From the NCBI GenBank assembly GCA_026225945.1, contig JAMJFZ010002307.1:4742501-4806500 (forward strand): a stretch of DNA of 64,000 nucleotides. The letters run 5' to 3'. The notes below the pieces were generated by a model, which saw nothing but the letters and a program-made list of their open reading frames with translations, was not told where the DNA came from and made no database searches. The stretch is from Cricetomys ansorgei (taxonomy: Eukaryota > Chordata > Mammalia > Rodentia > Nesomyidae). This document shows positions 12,005-23,875 of this stretch, one piece after another (position 1 is the first letter of the stretch; each line of letters starts with the position of its first letter). A program made the position numbers and the translations under genes.

Positions 12005-12305
12005 TACAGTGGTCCCTTGGCATTTGAAAGGCCAAAGTCAGGGGGTTGATCTCAGGATCTTCAAGGATACCCACATCTGCAGGTATTCAAATCTGTTATC
12101 TAACAAAGTGGAGTAACTGAGTATTAACTATGCATGTTCTGTCTACTCTGAACAACATCTGGATTTAATACCTAACATGGTGTCAATGCTATGTGAGTAG
12201 TTTATGAAAATGATGTTTTTGCATACTCAGTACCCATGCAATTTTTGATCCACAGCTTTTTGAATCTGAAGATACATCACCTTTGGATGGGAGCTCCTGA
12301 CTGTA
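12005..12305. mobile_element. MER2/Tigger-like DNA transposon fossil
   Basis: Starts TA-cagtggtccc at 12005 and ends ctgactg-TA at 12305. The terminal inverted repeats are related and a TA target duplication flanks both sides, as for mariner/Tigger elements. Internal phrases such as 'cccacatctgcaggtattca' and 'tttaatacctaacatggtgt' fit MER2-group non-autonomous elements. No transposase frame. Confidence 0.8.
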
Positions 12306-13275
12306 TTTTCAGGACAAAAGATAAAGAGTTTTTCTCTGTTCTACCCTAAGGAATGTTGTGTGCAGGTGATATGCCCTTAGAGTCGTAGGCATATTCAGTA
12401 ATAGTACATATAAACCATTCTAACGTTGTCCCTCATCCTATAAAAGAGGCTCTATCCATTCTTTGTCCCTGATGTGACAACCAAGGGCAAACTGGAAATG
12501 TAACTTGTATCATCATGTGGATCTTAAACTAAGAAACACTCATGATTTTAAACGGCTACATTTGTTTAGCTCTTTAATGACTATCATAAGCAGCAAGTGG
12601 ATCTATCAGAGTAAGGCAGTATGCACTCTATGGAGTAGGACAGAAAGGAGAATAGACCTTGTCTGCTCTAGGAAGCTCAGGGAAGAGCTAAGCCTAATGT
12701 GTGGGTGATGGGAAGACTCACGGGTCTCTGGTAAGATCCATAAGGCAGCATCTCTTCCTTGGGCTGTTTTCACAACAGCAGTCTCTACCAATGCCACATC
12801 CATTGACTATAAGCACTCTACCTGGAGGTGGGAATCTCCCATCAGCCTCACCGATGGCTCTGATGAAGCATTCAGACTGCCCAGGGAGTGGCTAAACAGG
12901 GACTCTTACCTATAAGCACAAATCAAGTACCAGTTTCAGAAAAAAAGCAACTTATCATTTGGGCTAATTATGACCACAAATAAAACATTTTACCCTGTGG
13001 TAGAATTCAAATGCAAATATCTTTGCTTTAATTTACATGTAAGGGCAGTTTCTTCATAATCTAAAATATCAAAATGTATAAATAAACAAGCACACTTCAC
13101 TAGAAGGATTTTCAAGTGTTATTCGATCTTCTCTGGAGTAGAAAGAGAAAGGCAGGGACAGTACCATCTTTTGCATCTTACAAAAAAAAAGAAAGAGTGG
13201 GGTCACTCCACACCAGTCACATCTTCCCAGAAGAAGAAAAATTGACTGCGCAGTAGAGTTCAGGGTCTTAGACAC
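12306..13275. other. Unassigned stretch
   Basis: About 1 kb without a recognisable repeat or gene. Short open frames on both strands are unsupported. Confidence 0.35.
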
Positions 13276-13467
13276 TGTCTTAGTTGGGTTTCTACTGCTG
13301 TGAAAATAGCATGACCAAAAGCAATTTAGGTTTATTTTGCTTACAGTTCCATATCACAGTCCATTTGTGAGGGAAGTCAGGGCGGGAACCTGGAGGCAGG
13401 AGCCGATACAGAGGTCGTGGAGGAAAGCCGCTTACTTAAGGCTTGCTCTTCATGGCCTGCAAAGCCT

Positions 13468-14188
13468 GATTTCTTTTTTTTTTTTATTTAAATATATTTT
13501 GATCATATTCTTCCTCTCTCCCAAGTCCCTCTAGCTCCTCTCCCCCTTTCTATCTACTCAACTTTAAGTTCTGTCTCAAATGCAAACAAAAACCCAATAC
13601 AATGACACCCCCCACAAAAAACCAAAAAAAACAAAAATAAAACCATGCCCCAAAAGAAGAAGAAAAACAACAACAACAAACTGCAACCAAATACAACCTC
13701 AATTAAAAAAAACAAAAACTGTAGAATATATCACGTGTCCCAACTACTCCTGATCATGAGGCCTGTTCTGATGTAGGTGACATACCCAGTGTCACACGAT
13801 TGGAGGAAACTGATTTTCCCTCTTCGTAGGTGTAAGTGGCAATTGGGTTGTTAACTTTTACCTTAACTACTAGGTTTTCATTCACTCATTCATTCATTCA
13901 TTCATTCACTTTTTTAATATAACAAAATAAAATGTAATAAGATAAAACAAAAACTATCACTTTGGAATTATACAAGGCAAACCAACAGAAGAAAAAGAGC
14001 ACAAAAGAAGACACAAGAATAGAGACTCACTCATTCACTTACTTGGGAATCCCATAAAAACATCGAGAAAACAAGATCCTCTAAATCAACAGGAGCAAAG
14101 CTCATATAAGCTCACAGTGACTGAGGTAGCATGCACGGGCCTGCACGGGTCTGCACCAGGTCCTCTGCCTAGATGTTATGGTTTCCAG
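13468..14188 (-). mobile_element. L1 3'-UTR insertion with 5' inversion (twin priming)
   Basis: From 13468 a T-run (reversed poly-A) leads into the antisense L1 3' UTR up to about 14055. From about 14059 to 14188 the upstream neighbouring piece of the same UTR follows in sense orientation ('ggagcaaagctcatataagc' to 'gttatggtttccag'). The order in an uninverted copy can be read at 50930-51180. Flanks 'gcctgatttctt' and 'gcatgctttctt' are the likely target-site duplication. Confidence 0.85.
13873..13910. repeat. (CATT)n microsatellite
   Basis: Short run of cattcatt units within the antisense L1 3' UTR. The sister L1 at 51180 has the matching gaat/gaac run. Confidence 0.85.
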
Positions 14189-14556
14189 CATGCTTTCTTA
14201 CAGCTCCCAAGACCGCCAGCCCAAGAATGGCACCCTCCCCAGTGGACTGGGCCCTCGTACATCAATCATCAGTCAAGACAATGAACTACATGTTTGCCCA
14301 CAGGCCATCCCGACTGAAGAATTTTCTCAATGAAGATTCCAGCTTCCAAAATGACTCAAGCTTTTGTCAAGCTGACAAAAAGCTCACCAGTGCAGACATT
14401 ATGAAGACATTTCCTGGAGAGCCTCCAAAAGTGACAAGAGGTTAATTCTCACAACTAAATATGGATTCATTCTCCTACTTTCTAACAAGAATATCACATT
14501 TCACACCAATGCTGAGGAATCTTCTCAACTCTACCTCTACTTCTTAAAGGTGGAAG

Positions 14557-14688
14557 GTGAGAAGGAGTAGCAGGAGGAGGAGGAAGAAGAGGGGGAGGAG
14601 GAAGAGGGGGAAGAGGAGGGGGAGGAGGGAGAGGAAGTGGGGAAGAGGGGGAGGAGGAAGGAAAGGGGGAGGGGGGACCACTGTGGTT
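14557..14688. repeat. Polypurine (GGA/GGAAGA)n tract
   Basis: About 130 bases of nearly pure G and A on the plus strand. The proline- and serine-rich or leucine-rich frames on the minus strand are translations of this tract. Purine mirror tracts of this kind can form triplex DNA. Confidence 0.95.
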
Positions 14689-15014
14689 AGAATAGTCAAG
14701 GGTCTGCCGCTCTTCTGCACTGGTAAGTAAAGATGAATGGAAGATAGACCACCCACTAACCAGCAGGCCACATCCATAGACCTTTGGATATGTAAAAAGG
14801 GACACAGAGCAAAATAAAATATGGAGTTGGACAGAAATTAAGTAATAAGAATATTTAAGCAGAGAAGTATTGATCTCTTTCAGGATGATACGGAGTTCTC
14901 TGGCACCCATAGGTGGGGGGGTCTCCTACTCCTTCATATTGGGGATAATTGAAGTGCAATATGGTTCTTACACACTGGGGAAAAACTCAACACCAGGGTT
15001 ACTAAAGTTCTAAT
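14689..15014. other. Unassigned stretch
   Basis: Nothing recognisable. The minus-strand frame that runs in from the purine tract has no domain. Confidence 0.35.
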
Positions 15015-15167
15015 TGGAGGACTGGGAAGATTTTTCTGAAGTTGAAGGCATCTGCTGCTCTTGCAGAGAATGTAAGTTCAATTCCCAGCACACACATCAG
15101 GTGGTTAACAACCACATGTAAGTCTAGCTCCAGGGAAACCTAGACCTTCTTCTGGCCTGCACAGAGG

Positions 15168-15210
<43 letters not shown>

Positions 15211-15212
15211 AT
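15015..15212 (+). mobile_element. B2/B3-type SINE with (TG)n tail
   Basis: 'catctgctgctcttgcagag', 'gttcaattcccagcacacac' (B-box) and 'cttcttctggcctgcacaga' identify a B2/B3 SINE. The GT repeat at 15169-15209 replaces its tail. Confidence 0.85.
15169..15209. repeat. (TG)n microsatellite
   Basis: Pure TG run of about 20 units after the SINE body. Confidence 0.95.
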
Positions 15213-18200
15213 ATAAAAAACATAAAGGCTCACACGTCTGGGAGAAGATATAAGAGGTAACTTAGGATGTCAGGAAAATGAGATTAAGCAAATGGGCTCT
15301 ACGTAGAGAAAGTGTTCGCTTAAGACTATGTCTATGCTAATTGAACTTGTAATAAGCATGTCTGTGTTTTTAAATCGTGATTGCCAGAGTTGGTTGTGGC
15401 CAATTGTGTACTTAAGATCCATATAACAAGAACTTGCATCTCTTTAAAATAAGAAAATAGTGAATAAATGTCTTTCCTTTCATTAGCTCCCATTCTTCTC
15501 TACGCGTAAGGAAACATACCCAAGAAGCATTTGGATGCAGTGTTGTAAGTGGTTTAATCCAAACCATGTACACACTTTTGCACAGTTTACAAAAGAGACT
15601 GTCTTTAAAATGCTTTGTTTTGACTTCTTCCCATCTAGTTGACTATCTTTGTCTGTCTCATCCCTTTAAGTTCCTGTTTGCACCCTTCCAGGAACACACT
15701 CTTCATGGGCGATCCAGACACGAGACACACGTGTGTCAATGATGCTGAAGCCTATAGTTCTCACCCCAAATGCTCTCCCGAAAGCAGGAAGCCACTGTCT
15801 GCCACATGACCCTCTCGGCTCTGCTCTGCTGCTTCAGATGATCACATTAGCATGTTTGGCAGCTGTGAGGCAAGTGTGTCCTCCCTCTCCAGGCTGCTCC
15901 ATGACTATCCTATATCCTGGTCAAGGCTCTCAGTGTGCCACGTCCTCTTTCTCCAAGACCCTTTACATCTGGTGCTGTCACTGCATTCTCAGAACAAAGG
16001 CCTTCCTTCGCGACTGCCATGGCCTGTACTTCCTGGTACAGGAACTGTCACAACAAACACTTAAACCATTCTTGTCTTCTCTTAACTTGCTTTTCTTGAT
16101 GGCATCGGATATTGAAACTCTGCTAATGACACCTTCCAAGACTCCCCACATTCTGGAGGACTAGATCGTGCCCTCCTCCCTCCGCTGGTTTCCCCCATCG
16201 TTCTGTATTTCTGCCAAGGAGAGCTGCTGGCTTTTCCCTCGGCCTGTGTCATGTACTTCATGCATTCACATCGTTCATCTCCAGCTAGCTCCGCCAGAAA
16301 TCTGTCAGGTTCTATGGGGTCACACGGGGTGGTATGATTTCTAGGCTTCACCTTCCTTCCCCCACCTGGTGGCAGTGCTGTGTTGGAGGTAGGAGGAAGA
16401 GCCAAGGAAATGGAAAAGAAGACTTCTCTGCCAGCTCGCTGCCAGCTACTGCTTTCTCAAGCAATGCTGGAAAAGACTTGGCCACTGTGGTGACTGAGTC
16501 AAAGAGGTTCCGTTAAAGTCACAGGTGTTTCTGAGGATGATCCAGTGGAGACGAAAGACCAAAAAATGGAAAGAAAAACCTGCCATTTCTTTCTTCTTCC
16601 CTCTGGATGCCAAGATAAAAGTGAGAGCCATCTGGATGCTTCGGCGGGCTAAGTGGGAGACACTGCAAACCCTACCCCATGTGTGTTTCAATCATACCTT
16701 GCTCTCCACTGCTCCCTGCTGCAGCACTGCCCACAGCAGGTCTCCTTTCTCCTCCCAACACTTGAGCCCACTTCTCCATCTATAGCCAACTTAAGCTCAA
16801 GACCTCAGGGCAGCACTATATTTAATGGCTGGAAATGAGCTCAGTATGGAAGCCTGAGAGCAAAATGCCCAACTTCCCAGATTCCTAGTCACTGTGACTT
16901 TGACACTAGTATAAGTGTGTTTTAGATCATCCTGGGTCAGCAAATTATCTCAGAAAATGAATGTAACTGTTATCTCCTTCCATGGTACATAGTGTAGCAA
17001 CCACCACACTGTAACCTAGTAGCCTAAAATGATGAGTTTCTACTGAGCTCCTGAGTCAGACAGGAAGCTTACTGATGATGCTGGGCTTTTTCATATGCCT
17101 GACCCTGAAATTGGATAAACAGATGGAGTCATCTGTGCTCTGCACAGACCGCACCTACTGGAAGACCAGCTCAGGTATGTTGCCATGGCGGTAACAGCCT
17201 TTTGAGAAAGAGCCAATACACAAGAGCACCTGAAGCCTGGACTCTGAAGGGAAATGGTGTTGATTGCCTTATGTTTTTAGCCAATATCAACATGAGAAGA
17301 ATAGCATAAAGGGTTGGAGAAGAGACTCTGTTCCTTCGTAAAGAGGGATTAATGCTGCATACAGTGACAATGGAAAATAGATAAATTCGTCTCCTGAGGT
17401 AATGCTAGACTGAATCCTCATTCATATGGACCTGTGTTCTCTAAACTGAGCCTAACATCAGAACCCCAATAGCAACTGTACTGTGTAGACCACACACAAA
17501 TCCAAGAATCCACAACTAGGTCATAGGCGGAGCGGGCTGAGATAGGAAGTGATTGCAGATGTCAGGGTCTAAGGCCGGGAGTTGAAGGAAGGAGCCATGA
17601 AGATGAGACCAGGAATGACTGATAACTGAGATGAGAGTCCAGTGACAGCTGGAATCAATAGATATCAATGGACAAACCACCAACCAAAGGGGTCAGTCTA
17701 AGAAAGTTCCTCAGAGGTAGTAATCCAAGTTGATTTTTGTCTATTCGTATGTGAATGACTGAATGATAGCTGGTTGAGAATTAAAAGTATATATTGACCG
17801 ACTGAGCATGCTACTGTATTATCATGAAGTTTTGGTACAAAAGACTCACAGGTTAATTTGTTTGATGCCACCAGCCCTTGCATCTCAGCGACTAGAACAG
17901 TGTCCCCATCCCGATGCTCTAAATACTTGGTAAGTTCATTCACTGATTGATGGGATGAAGGAATACCTGAAACAAGCTTCTGACTTAAACCCAGGTCACT
18001 CCATCTCTGGCATTGGGAGGCAATGGGAAAAAGTCTGATCCTCAAGGACAAGGAATAGCACAGAGCATTTGGAGCATGGTCTCTTGTGACTCAAGTTTTT
18101 ATAATCATTAATTTTATCGGCCTCACCTTCAATCTCTGGGATTTCGTGTAACAGTCACTTAGTGATGTTTATGTATTAAGTTGCACTTTCAAAGGGCCAG

Positions 18201-18564
18201 AAACAATGTTAATTAATGTAAATGATATCTACAGTCAAATCTGTACATATATTGGGGCTCCACAGACTATCACAAAGAATGAATGGCTCTGCTGGAGGTG
18301 CCTTTAAGCAAAGGCCAGTAAGGGGCTGTGTCTGCAGTTCTGAGGGGTGAACAGCACTCCCCCTTTGATGAGCACGAGTACAAATAGGAAGGTCCACGTA
18401 ACCTCCATGTCATCAGGTGCAAGATTTGTGATGCTTCTCGTCAGATTCTTCAGCTTCTTCCACACAGCCGTCAGAGATAAGAAGCCCTCACTCTGGAGCT
18501 TCTTATTGGTGCTGTAGGAGTTTCATGGTTTGTTTTTGTTTTTTTTCAGTGACAACAGGATCAA
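15213..18564. other. Unassigned stretch, no gene supported
   Basis: About 3.3 kb. Positions 17000-17170 weakly resemble an ancient mammalian repeat ('acactgtaacctagtagcct'). Open frames of 143 codons (15733-16164, plus) and 117 codons (17698-18051, minus) lack recognisable domains or splice context. A minus-strand stop-to-stop frame of about 70 codons at 18310-18520 has a hydrophobic stretch but no start or homology I know. Confidence 0.35.
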
Positions 18565-18772
18565 GGTACTGGAGAGATGGCTCAGTGGTGAAGAGCACTG
18601 GCTGCTCTTGCACAGCACCTGGGTTTGGTTCCTAGCTCCCTCCTGGCAGCTGAAAACTCTCTGCAACTCCAGTTCTTGGGGATCTGATGCCCTCTTCTGG
18701 CTTCTTCAGGCAGTGCACACATACGGTACACAGACAAGAAGGCAAAAAATTCATAGACACAGAAATTACTAA
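18565..18772 (+). mobile_element. B2 SINE
   Basis: Good B2 copy: 'ctggagagatggctcagtgg' (A-box), 'gggtttggttcctagctccc' (B-box), 'gatgccctcttctggcttct' and an A-rich tail. Confidence 0.93.
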
Positions 18773-20274
18773 TTTTATAAACAAAGTCGAGGTTTTTACA
18801 AATACAGATTTTAAATGCAATGACAGTGTTTCTAAACAGATGACCACGGTGCTGACGCAAACACCTGCCACTTTGTCTCCTGTTTTCTGCCACGCCTGCC
18901 TCCAGAATCATTATTCTGGAGCAGGCTGGTCCCCTGGCACTGCGACAAGGAGAAAGGGGAACAGCAAACAGCCTAGGAGTGTTAAAAGCATCCCCTCTTG
19001 AGGGCCACTAGAAGGTAAGCCAGTCCCAACAGAGGTCACTGTCGTTTATCACGCGGTATGGAAACATGTGCAGTGGGAAGCCTCCCGGAGGGGAAGCTCT
19101 GCAGGGACTCTCAATAGGGATCTCCAGCTGGCTCTTCCAGCCATTTCTCTTGAGCATCATAAGACCTATACTTGGTGCTGTTTTATTATCAATCTGCTGC
19201 TTGGTATTTGTTCTTTTACTTTTGCTTGGTACATACTTATTAAGTTCACTTGACATTGAAAGTACAGCTGTCTGTATTGGGTGTTCCCCATACAGGATGG
19301 TATAAGACATCTTCATCAGATCTCTAGAAACACAGCACAGGCTTTATATTCATTAGCTAGTATCGAAATAATCAGCTACTATGAGTTTAACTACGCATTT
19401 TAGTTGAATTCTTTCTTGAAGCCTTAGAATGTGTGAGCCTGCGTGGTTACATCTCTTACAGTCTCACAATAAGACATTCTGTAGCTCTTTATAACAGCCT
19501 CATACTGCTAAATGACATTCTCATAGACCCTACAGAAAAGGTCTTTCTCCCATTCTCTTTGTACCTTGCTATTATTCCGCAGAGATCAAATGCTTGCGCA
19601 GACTCCACTGCTAACATGTTTTCATAAGTGAAGTTCTATCAGGATGTCTTGCCTTTTCAAAACTGGGCTGAAAATCTGTTGGAAATCTCATTCTTACCAT
19701 ATTTGGCTAATCATTCCCAGCTCACATCCCAAAGCATAAAAATCACACTGAATGGTAGAAAGTTAACAGGAATATAGTTATATATCTATGTGGGTGTTTT
19801 TCGAACTTTTGATTCATGTTAGGAAATCTGAAAATTGCTTCATCAGATTTTCATAAAAAGCAAATAATTCTGCCAAAATCCTAGCATTGTGATATAAATA
19901 GGAGTATTGTCAACTTGAGGGAGACTGCTTGAACATCAATTAGTTAACGGCTTCTCTTTCTGGTGTGGTGATCATTTACTGTTAGGTGCCCTAAGACAGG
20001 ACTGCAGGGAGGGTAGAGCAGTAGAGAAAGCTAATCGTCAGACAATCAAATGTAGCGTGAATTTATAGAGATGAACCATCCTGCTTAACTGCACCTAACC
20101 CCCCAACATGTGAAATAAATTCTGAGCTGCTGAGACTCATGAACGAAGTCTGGTCTAATTATAGATCTGACTTTGAACCTAACCAGACAGTGACAGAGAT
20201 GGTGACAGAAATATGAGAGAGTGTGCTGAGGGAGTGGGAGAGAAACATATGGCCACATTAGATCCACAGATAAG
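18773..20274. other. Unassigned stretch
   Basis: About 1.5 kb, no named repeat. A minus-strand frame of 102 codons (19008-19316) is balanced in composition, but I recognise no family and there is no supporting structure. Confidence 0.35.
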
Positions 20275-20462
20275 AAAATAGCCCAGGCTGGTGGTCTGTG
20301 CCTGTGGTCCTAACACTGGGCAAGCTGAGGCAGTAGAACTGCCATGAGTTCAAGGCCAACTTGGCTACATAAGGAGTTTCAAGACATCCTGAATAATAGT
20401 GTGAGACTGTCTTAATAAAAATAATAAATAAATAAATGGATAAATAGATAAAAATGTAAAAA
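20275..20462 (+). mobile_element. Old B1-type SINE
   Basis: Diverged B1: 'ctgtgcctgtggtcctaaca', 'gagttcaaggccaacttggc' and 'gtgagactgtcttaataaaa', then an AATA-rich tail at 20413-20437. Confidence 0.8.
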
Positions 20463-20530
20463 AAAACCACAAAGTTAAACATTTACTCCAAATTAATTAC
20501 AGAAATAACAGTGTTTTATTTCCTATTTTA

Positions 20531-21092
20531 ACAGTGTATTAGTTAAGAATTCTCCAGAAAAATGCGAATAACAGATATGAATATTATTACATAAGAAGGC
20601 CTTTATGATTTAAAAAAAAACTAGTTTGTGTTATTATTGAGGTACAGGAGTCTCGTGATACTCTGGCTCCCTGCTGGAGAGCTAAGGGATCCAGAGGTAC
20701 AATTCAGTCTGAGTCTAAAGGCTTGAGAGCCAGGGCTCTAATGGAGTAACTAACTCAGCCTGTGGGCCCTCTGTTGTAACTTTCCGAGTCAGAGGCCTAA
20801 GAACCTGGAGCTCTGATGTCTGAGGGCAGGAGAAGAAGAGTGCCTCACTTCAGTGCTAGAAAGCAAATATGTCTCACACCTATGTTCCATCAGACTCTCA
20901 ATGGACTACATGGTACCTGCCATACTAACAATAGTAGATCTTCTTTACTGAGTCTGTTGATTATTATATTACATATAATAAATATTATTATATCGATACT
21001 AGAATTAACCTCCCAGAAATAACATTTTTCTATCTGTCTAGATATCCTTTAACCAGCCAAGGTTGATATATAAAATGTGCCACCACAACCAG
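20531..21092. repeat. Ancient mammalian interspersed repeat (LTR-like)
   Basis: Starts 'gtattagttaagaattctcc' and ends near 'gttgatatataaaatgtgcc', the outline of a widespread mammalian LTR-like repeat (tgtattagttagggttctcc ... ttgacacataaaattaacc). The middle shares the pattern 'attcagtctgagtctaaagg' with 45520-45800. I cannot name the subfamily by eye. Confidence 0.55.
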
Positions 21093-21232
21093 CTACTTCT
21101 GCCTCCTCCAAGGAGGATGACCTGTGCTGTGTTTTGATAATTCAGAGCACATTGGACACTCAGAGGGCAGGATAAATGGTCAGAGCAAAAAGCTTTGATT
21201 GCATCCACACTGGTTAGACACTGCTTAATTCA

Positions 21233-21345
21233 ATTCAGTAAGTACTTATTAGTGTCTATCTTGTATCTAATGCTGTGCTCAGTATTCCAGAGTCAAAAAC
21301 AAATGCATCAAAGTCCCTGACTTTAGAATTTGAAGTCTAGAGGGA
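21233..21345 (-). repeat. L2 fossil, antisense
   Basis: 'cagtaagtacttattagtgt', 'tgtgctcagtattccagag' and 'aagtccctgactttagaatt' are the reversed L2 3' end. Confidence 0.65.
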
Positions 21346-21354
21346 GAGAACTAG

Positions 21355-21357
<3 letters not shown>

Positions 21358-21410
<53 letters not shown>
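21358..21410. repeat. (CA)n microsatellite
   Basis: Pure CA run of about 26 units. Confidence 0.97.
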
Positions 21411-21414
<4 letters not shown>

Positions 21415-21677
21415 TTGGCAGAATAAGTGCTGTATCAGAATCATAGAGGTAAACACCTAAGAAGTGGGCCATTCTGTCTTGGAGGAATGGGAAGGAGGAA
21501 GGGTCTCAAGCAAGGCTTCGTAAGATGAAACATGAAGGGACTTACAGGTGGAGTCTCATGTGTGGAAACACACAGACAGAAACAGCAGGTCATAAGAAGA
21601 AAGCAGGGTGTTCACTGGGAGTCACAGATACTTAAGCATTGAGATTGTAACCAGAGTCTTGAATTCAGTGTCCAAGA

Positions 21678-21679
<2 letters not shown>

Positions 21680-21723
<44 letters not shown>
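21680..21723. repeat. (GT)n microsatellite
   Basis: Pure GT run of about 21 units. It sits only 270 bases from the CA run at 21358, in the opposite phase. Confidence 0.97.
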
Positions 21724-21725
<2 letters not shown>

Positions 21726-21747
21726 GTGATTCCCAAGAGAAAAAAAT

Positions 21748-22145
21748 ATTAGGCTGGGGCAATAACTCACTAAGAAGAGTGCTCGCCTTTCATACAGAGA
21801 ACCTGAGTTCAATGCCTTGAACCTACTAACTAAAAAACACCTGGCATGGCAGTGTGCATTTGTCATGCCTGCGTTGAAATGGTGGAGACAGAAGAATCCT
21901 TGGGGTTCACTAGCTAGCCAGCCTAGCCTAATTGGTGATTCCCAGGCCACTGAGATAGCCTAATTCAAAGGATGTAGATGGTTTCTGAAGATGAAACCCA
22001 TGGCTGTCCTCTGGCCTTCTTATATATGTGCACTGGCATGCACACACACACACACACACACGCACACAGACATGCATGCACACACATGCACATGCACACA
22101 CATACACTTAAACACACGTGCAAAAAATAAAAACAAACAAAAAAA
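21748..22145 (+). mobile_element. B4-type SINE (ID head plus B1 body) with CA-rich tail
   Basis: An ID/tRNA-like head ('gagtgctcgcctttcataca', 'acctgagttcaatgccttga') joins a B1-like body ('ctggcatggcagtgtgcatt', 'aatggtggagacagaagaat'). Then comes a B2/B3-like end ('gctgtcctctggccttctta') and a CA-rich tail (22038-22080). Possibly two SINEs abutted. Confidence 0.7.
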
Positions 22146-23462
22146 CTTCTTTAATTAAAAAAATACAAAGATACTGATTCTGAAGCCAGTGGAGTCAGAT
22201 TAATATTCTGGGATGTCTGGGTTGGAAATATGTGAAAACAGAAGCACAGAAACCGGTGAGACCCTCCCACTGGGAACATGTCTCAGTCCCACCTCAGTGT
22301 AACCATCATGGAGGCTGAGAGCTGCTTGCTTCCCATAAGGCAGGAAGCCATTACAAAACAACTCACATCAAGACCGAATCTTAGAAACCTAATACATTCT
22401 GTAAAGTGTTGGGCCAGTCAGAAAAGAAGGAAAATGATCTTAAGCTGATAGGCCACTTAGAGGCACCATGACACACAGTATTTCCCAACACTAAGTCAGC
22501 CGTTAGCACTCACTAAATAAATTGAAAATTAGGAATTGTAATTGCCCTTAGATCCATGCCCTTGTTTCATGGTATTTACAAATCATTCCCATTAATTTTT
22601 CACTTTTAATAGGAAACAGTTAACTTAAAATACTGTAAAGTAATCGAACTGAGTTTATTTAAATTTTTTCTATAAATCAGACTTTTATTTAGTTGTGTTG
22701 CCCTTTACCCCAATTAATCCAAATCAGTGGGCTTTTACAGTAATTGGGAGTTCTGCGTACTTGCCATTTTCTCTGACCCTCTGGGAGCCTGTGATGACAC
22801 TTGGAACGTTTCCAAGCACGGGTACCTCTAGTTTCTCCTCTACTCTTCCTACACACAATAGAAGTTTGCATTGTCAAGTTCAAACCATCTCTGCAAATGC
22901 CCCCTCTTGTCTTTGACCTCTGTGTTCAAAGTCTCGCCTTTTCATAACATACACGCTACCTAACAAATCCTTAAAGAGAAACGGAGCAAAAGCCTTCCAG
23001 TCCCCATCTTTATCCACTTCAAAAGCCAGCCACAGCACTAAAGACATGCTCAGTCGCTCATGCCCCTTGTCCAACCAACCACAGAAGCCTATCCAAACCT
23101 ATCCAAGCTGCTGCTTCCAGTCTGCCTCCTTCCCACAACCGAGGTGCCAGCCCTTATCTGGTCCACATCAGGGAAAGGACCAGCTCTCAATATTTCTCTA
23201 AACTTGGCTTCTTAAGTTTTCCATACTCATGATCTCTTTTCTCCTGAGAAACTTTTGTGATCCCAAATACTCAGATATAAAATAGAGCTATGCGGTCAAA
23301 CACTGGCTGATGATGGAGCATAAATAAATTTAACTTAAAATAATTAATTGGTATACATGACACACAATTTGACATTTATTAAAAGTAAAGGTAAATCTGC
23401 ATACTAATGGGATGAATGTTCTTGTTGGTCTAAATCCAAAATGATTCAAAGGTATAGACATG
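22146..23462. other. Unassigned stretch
   Basis: About 1.3 kb, no gene or named repeat recognised. Confidence 0.35.
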
Positions 23463-23698
23463 GGGACTGGACAGATGGCTCAGTGGTTCAACGCACTGGT
23501 TGCTCTTCCAGAGGACCCGGGTTTGGTTCCCAGCACCCACGTGGTTGCTCACAGCCATCTGTAATTCCAGTTCCAGAGGATTTCATTTTCTTCTGACCTC
23601 CATGGGCACTGTATGGATGTGGTTGACATGTATATTCAGGCAATCAAAACACTCATAAAGTTAAAATAAAATAAAATAAATCTTTTAAAAGTTATTAA
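23463..23698 (+). mobile_element. B2 SINE
   Basis: One of the best-preserved SINEs here: 'ggactggacagatggctcag', 'gacccgggtttggttcccag' and an A-rich tail with aaaataaaataaa. It is followed directly by a B1 copy. Confidence 0.96.
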
Positions 23699-23875
23699 AG
23701 GTTGCCAGGTGGTGGTGGTACAATCCTTTAATCCCAGCACTCGGGAGGCAGAGGCAGGCGGACCTCTGTGAGTTTGAGGCCAGCCTGGTCTACAGAGTGA
23801 GTTCCAGGACAGCCAGAGTTAAAACAGAGAAATCCTGTCTCGAAAAACAAACGAACAAAAAAATCAAAAAGTTAT
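23699..23875 (+). mobile_element. B1 SINE
   Basis: 'aatcccagcactcgggaggc', 'ggacctctgtgagtttgagg', 'ggtctacagagtgagttcca' and 'gaaatcctgtctcgaaaaac' identify B1. 'gttattaaaggt' before (23691) and 'gttattaaaggt' after (23870) are a perfect target-site duplication, so B1 inserted just after the B2. Confidence 0.97.

Larger units (their letters stand above)
13276..14398 (-). mobile_element. Rodent LTR-like interspersed repeat, split by an L1
   Basis: The left part (13276-13473) begins TGTCTTAGTTGGG and the right part (14177-14398) ends GTGCAGACA, a TG...CA-type element on the minus strand. It has an AATAAA signal (plus-strand 'ggtttattttgc' near 13328). I know this as an abundant rodent repeat but cannot give its name with certainty. 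The two halves rejoin across the L1 at 'gcctg/gcatg...tttctt'. Confidence 0.7.

Noticed and set aside
15733..16164. 143-codon open frame with several cysteines
   Set aside because: I recognise no domain, and an overlapping plus-strand frame is also open, which suggests composition and not coding.
18310..18520. Minus-strand stop-to-stop frame with a hydrophobic stretch resembling a membrane segment
   Set aside because: About 70 codons, no usable start at its head and no family I know; chance is sufficient.
19008..19316. 102-codon minus-strand frame with balanced composition
   Set aside because: Plausible-looking but single, with no homology or structure; an overlapping plus-strand frame is also open.
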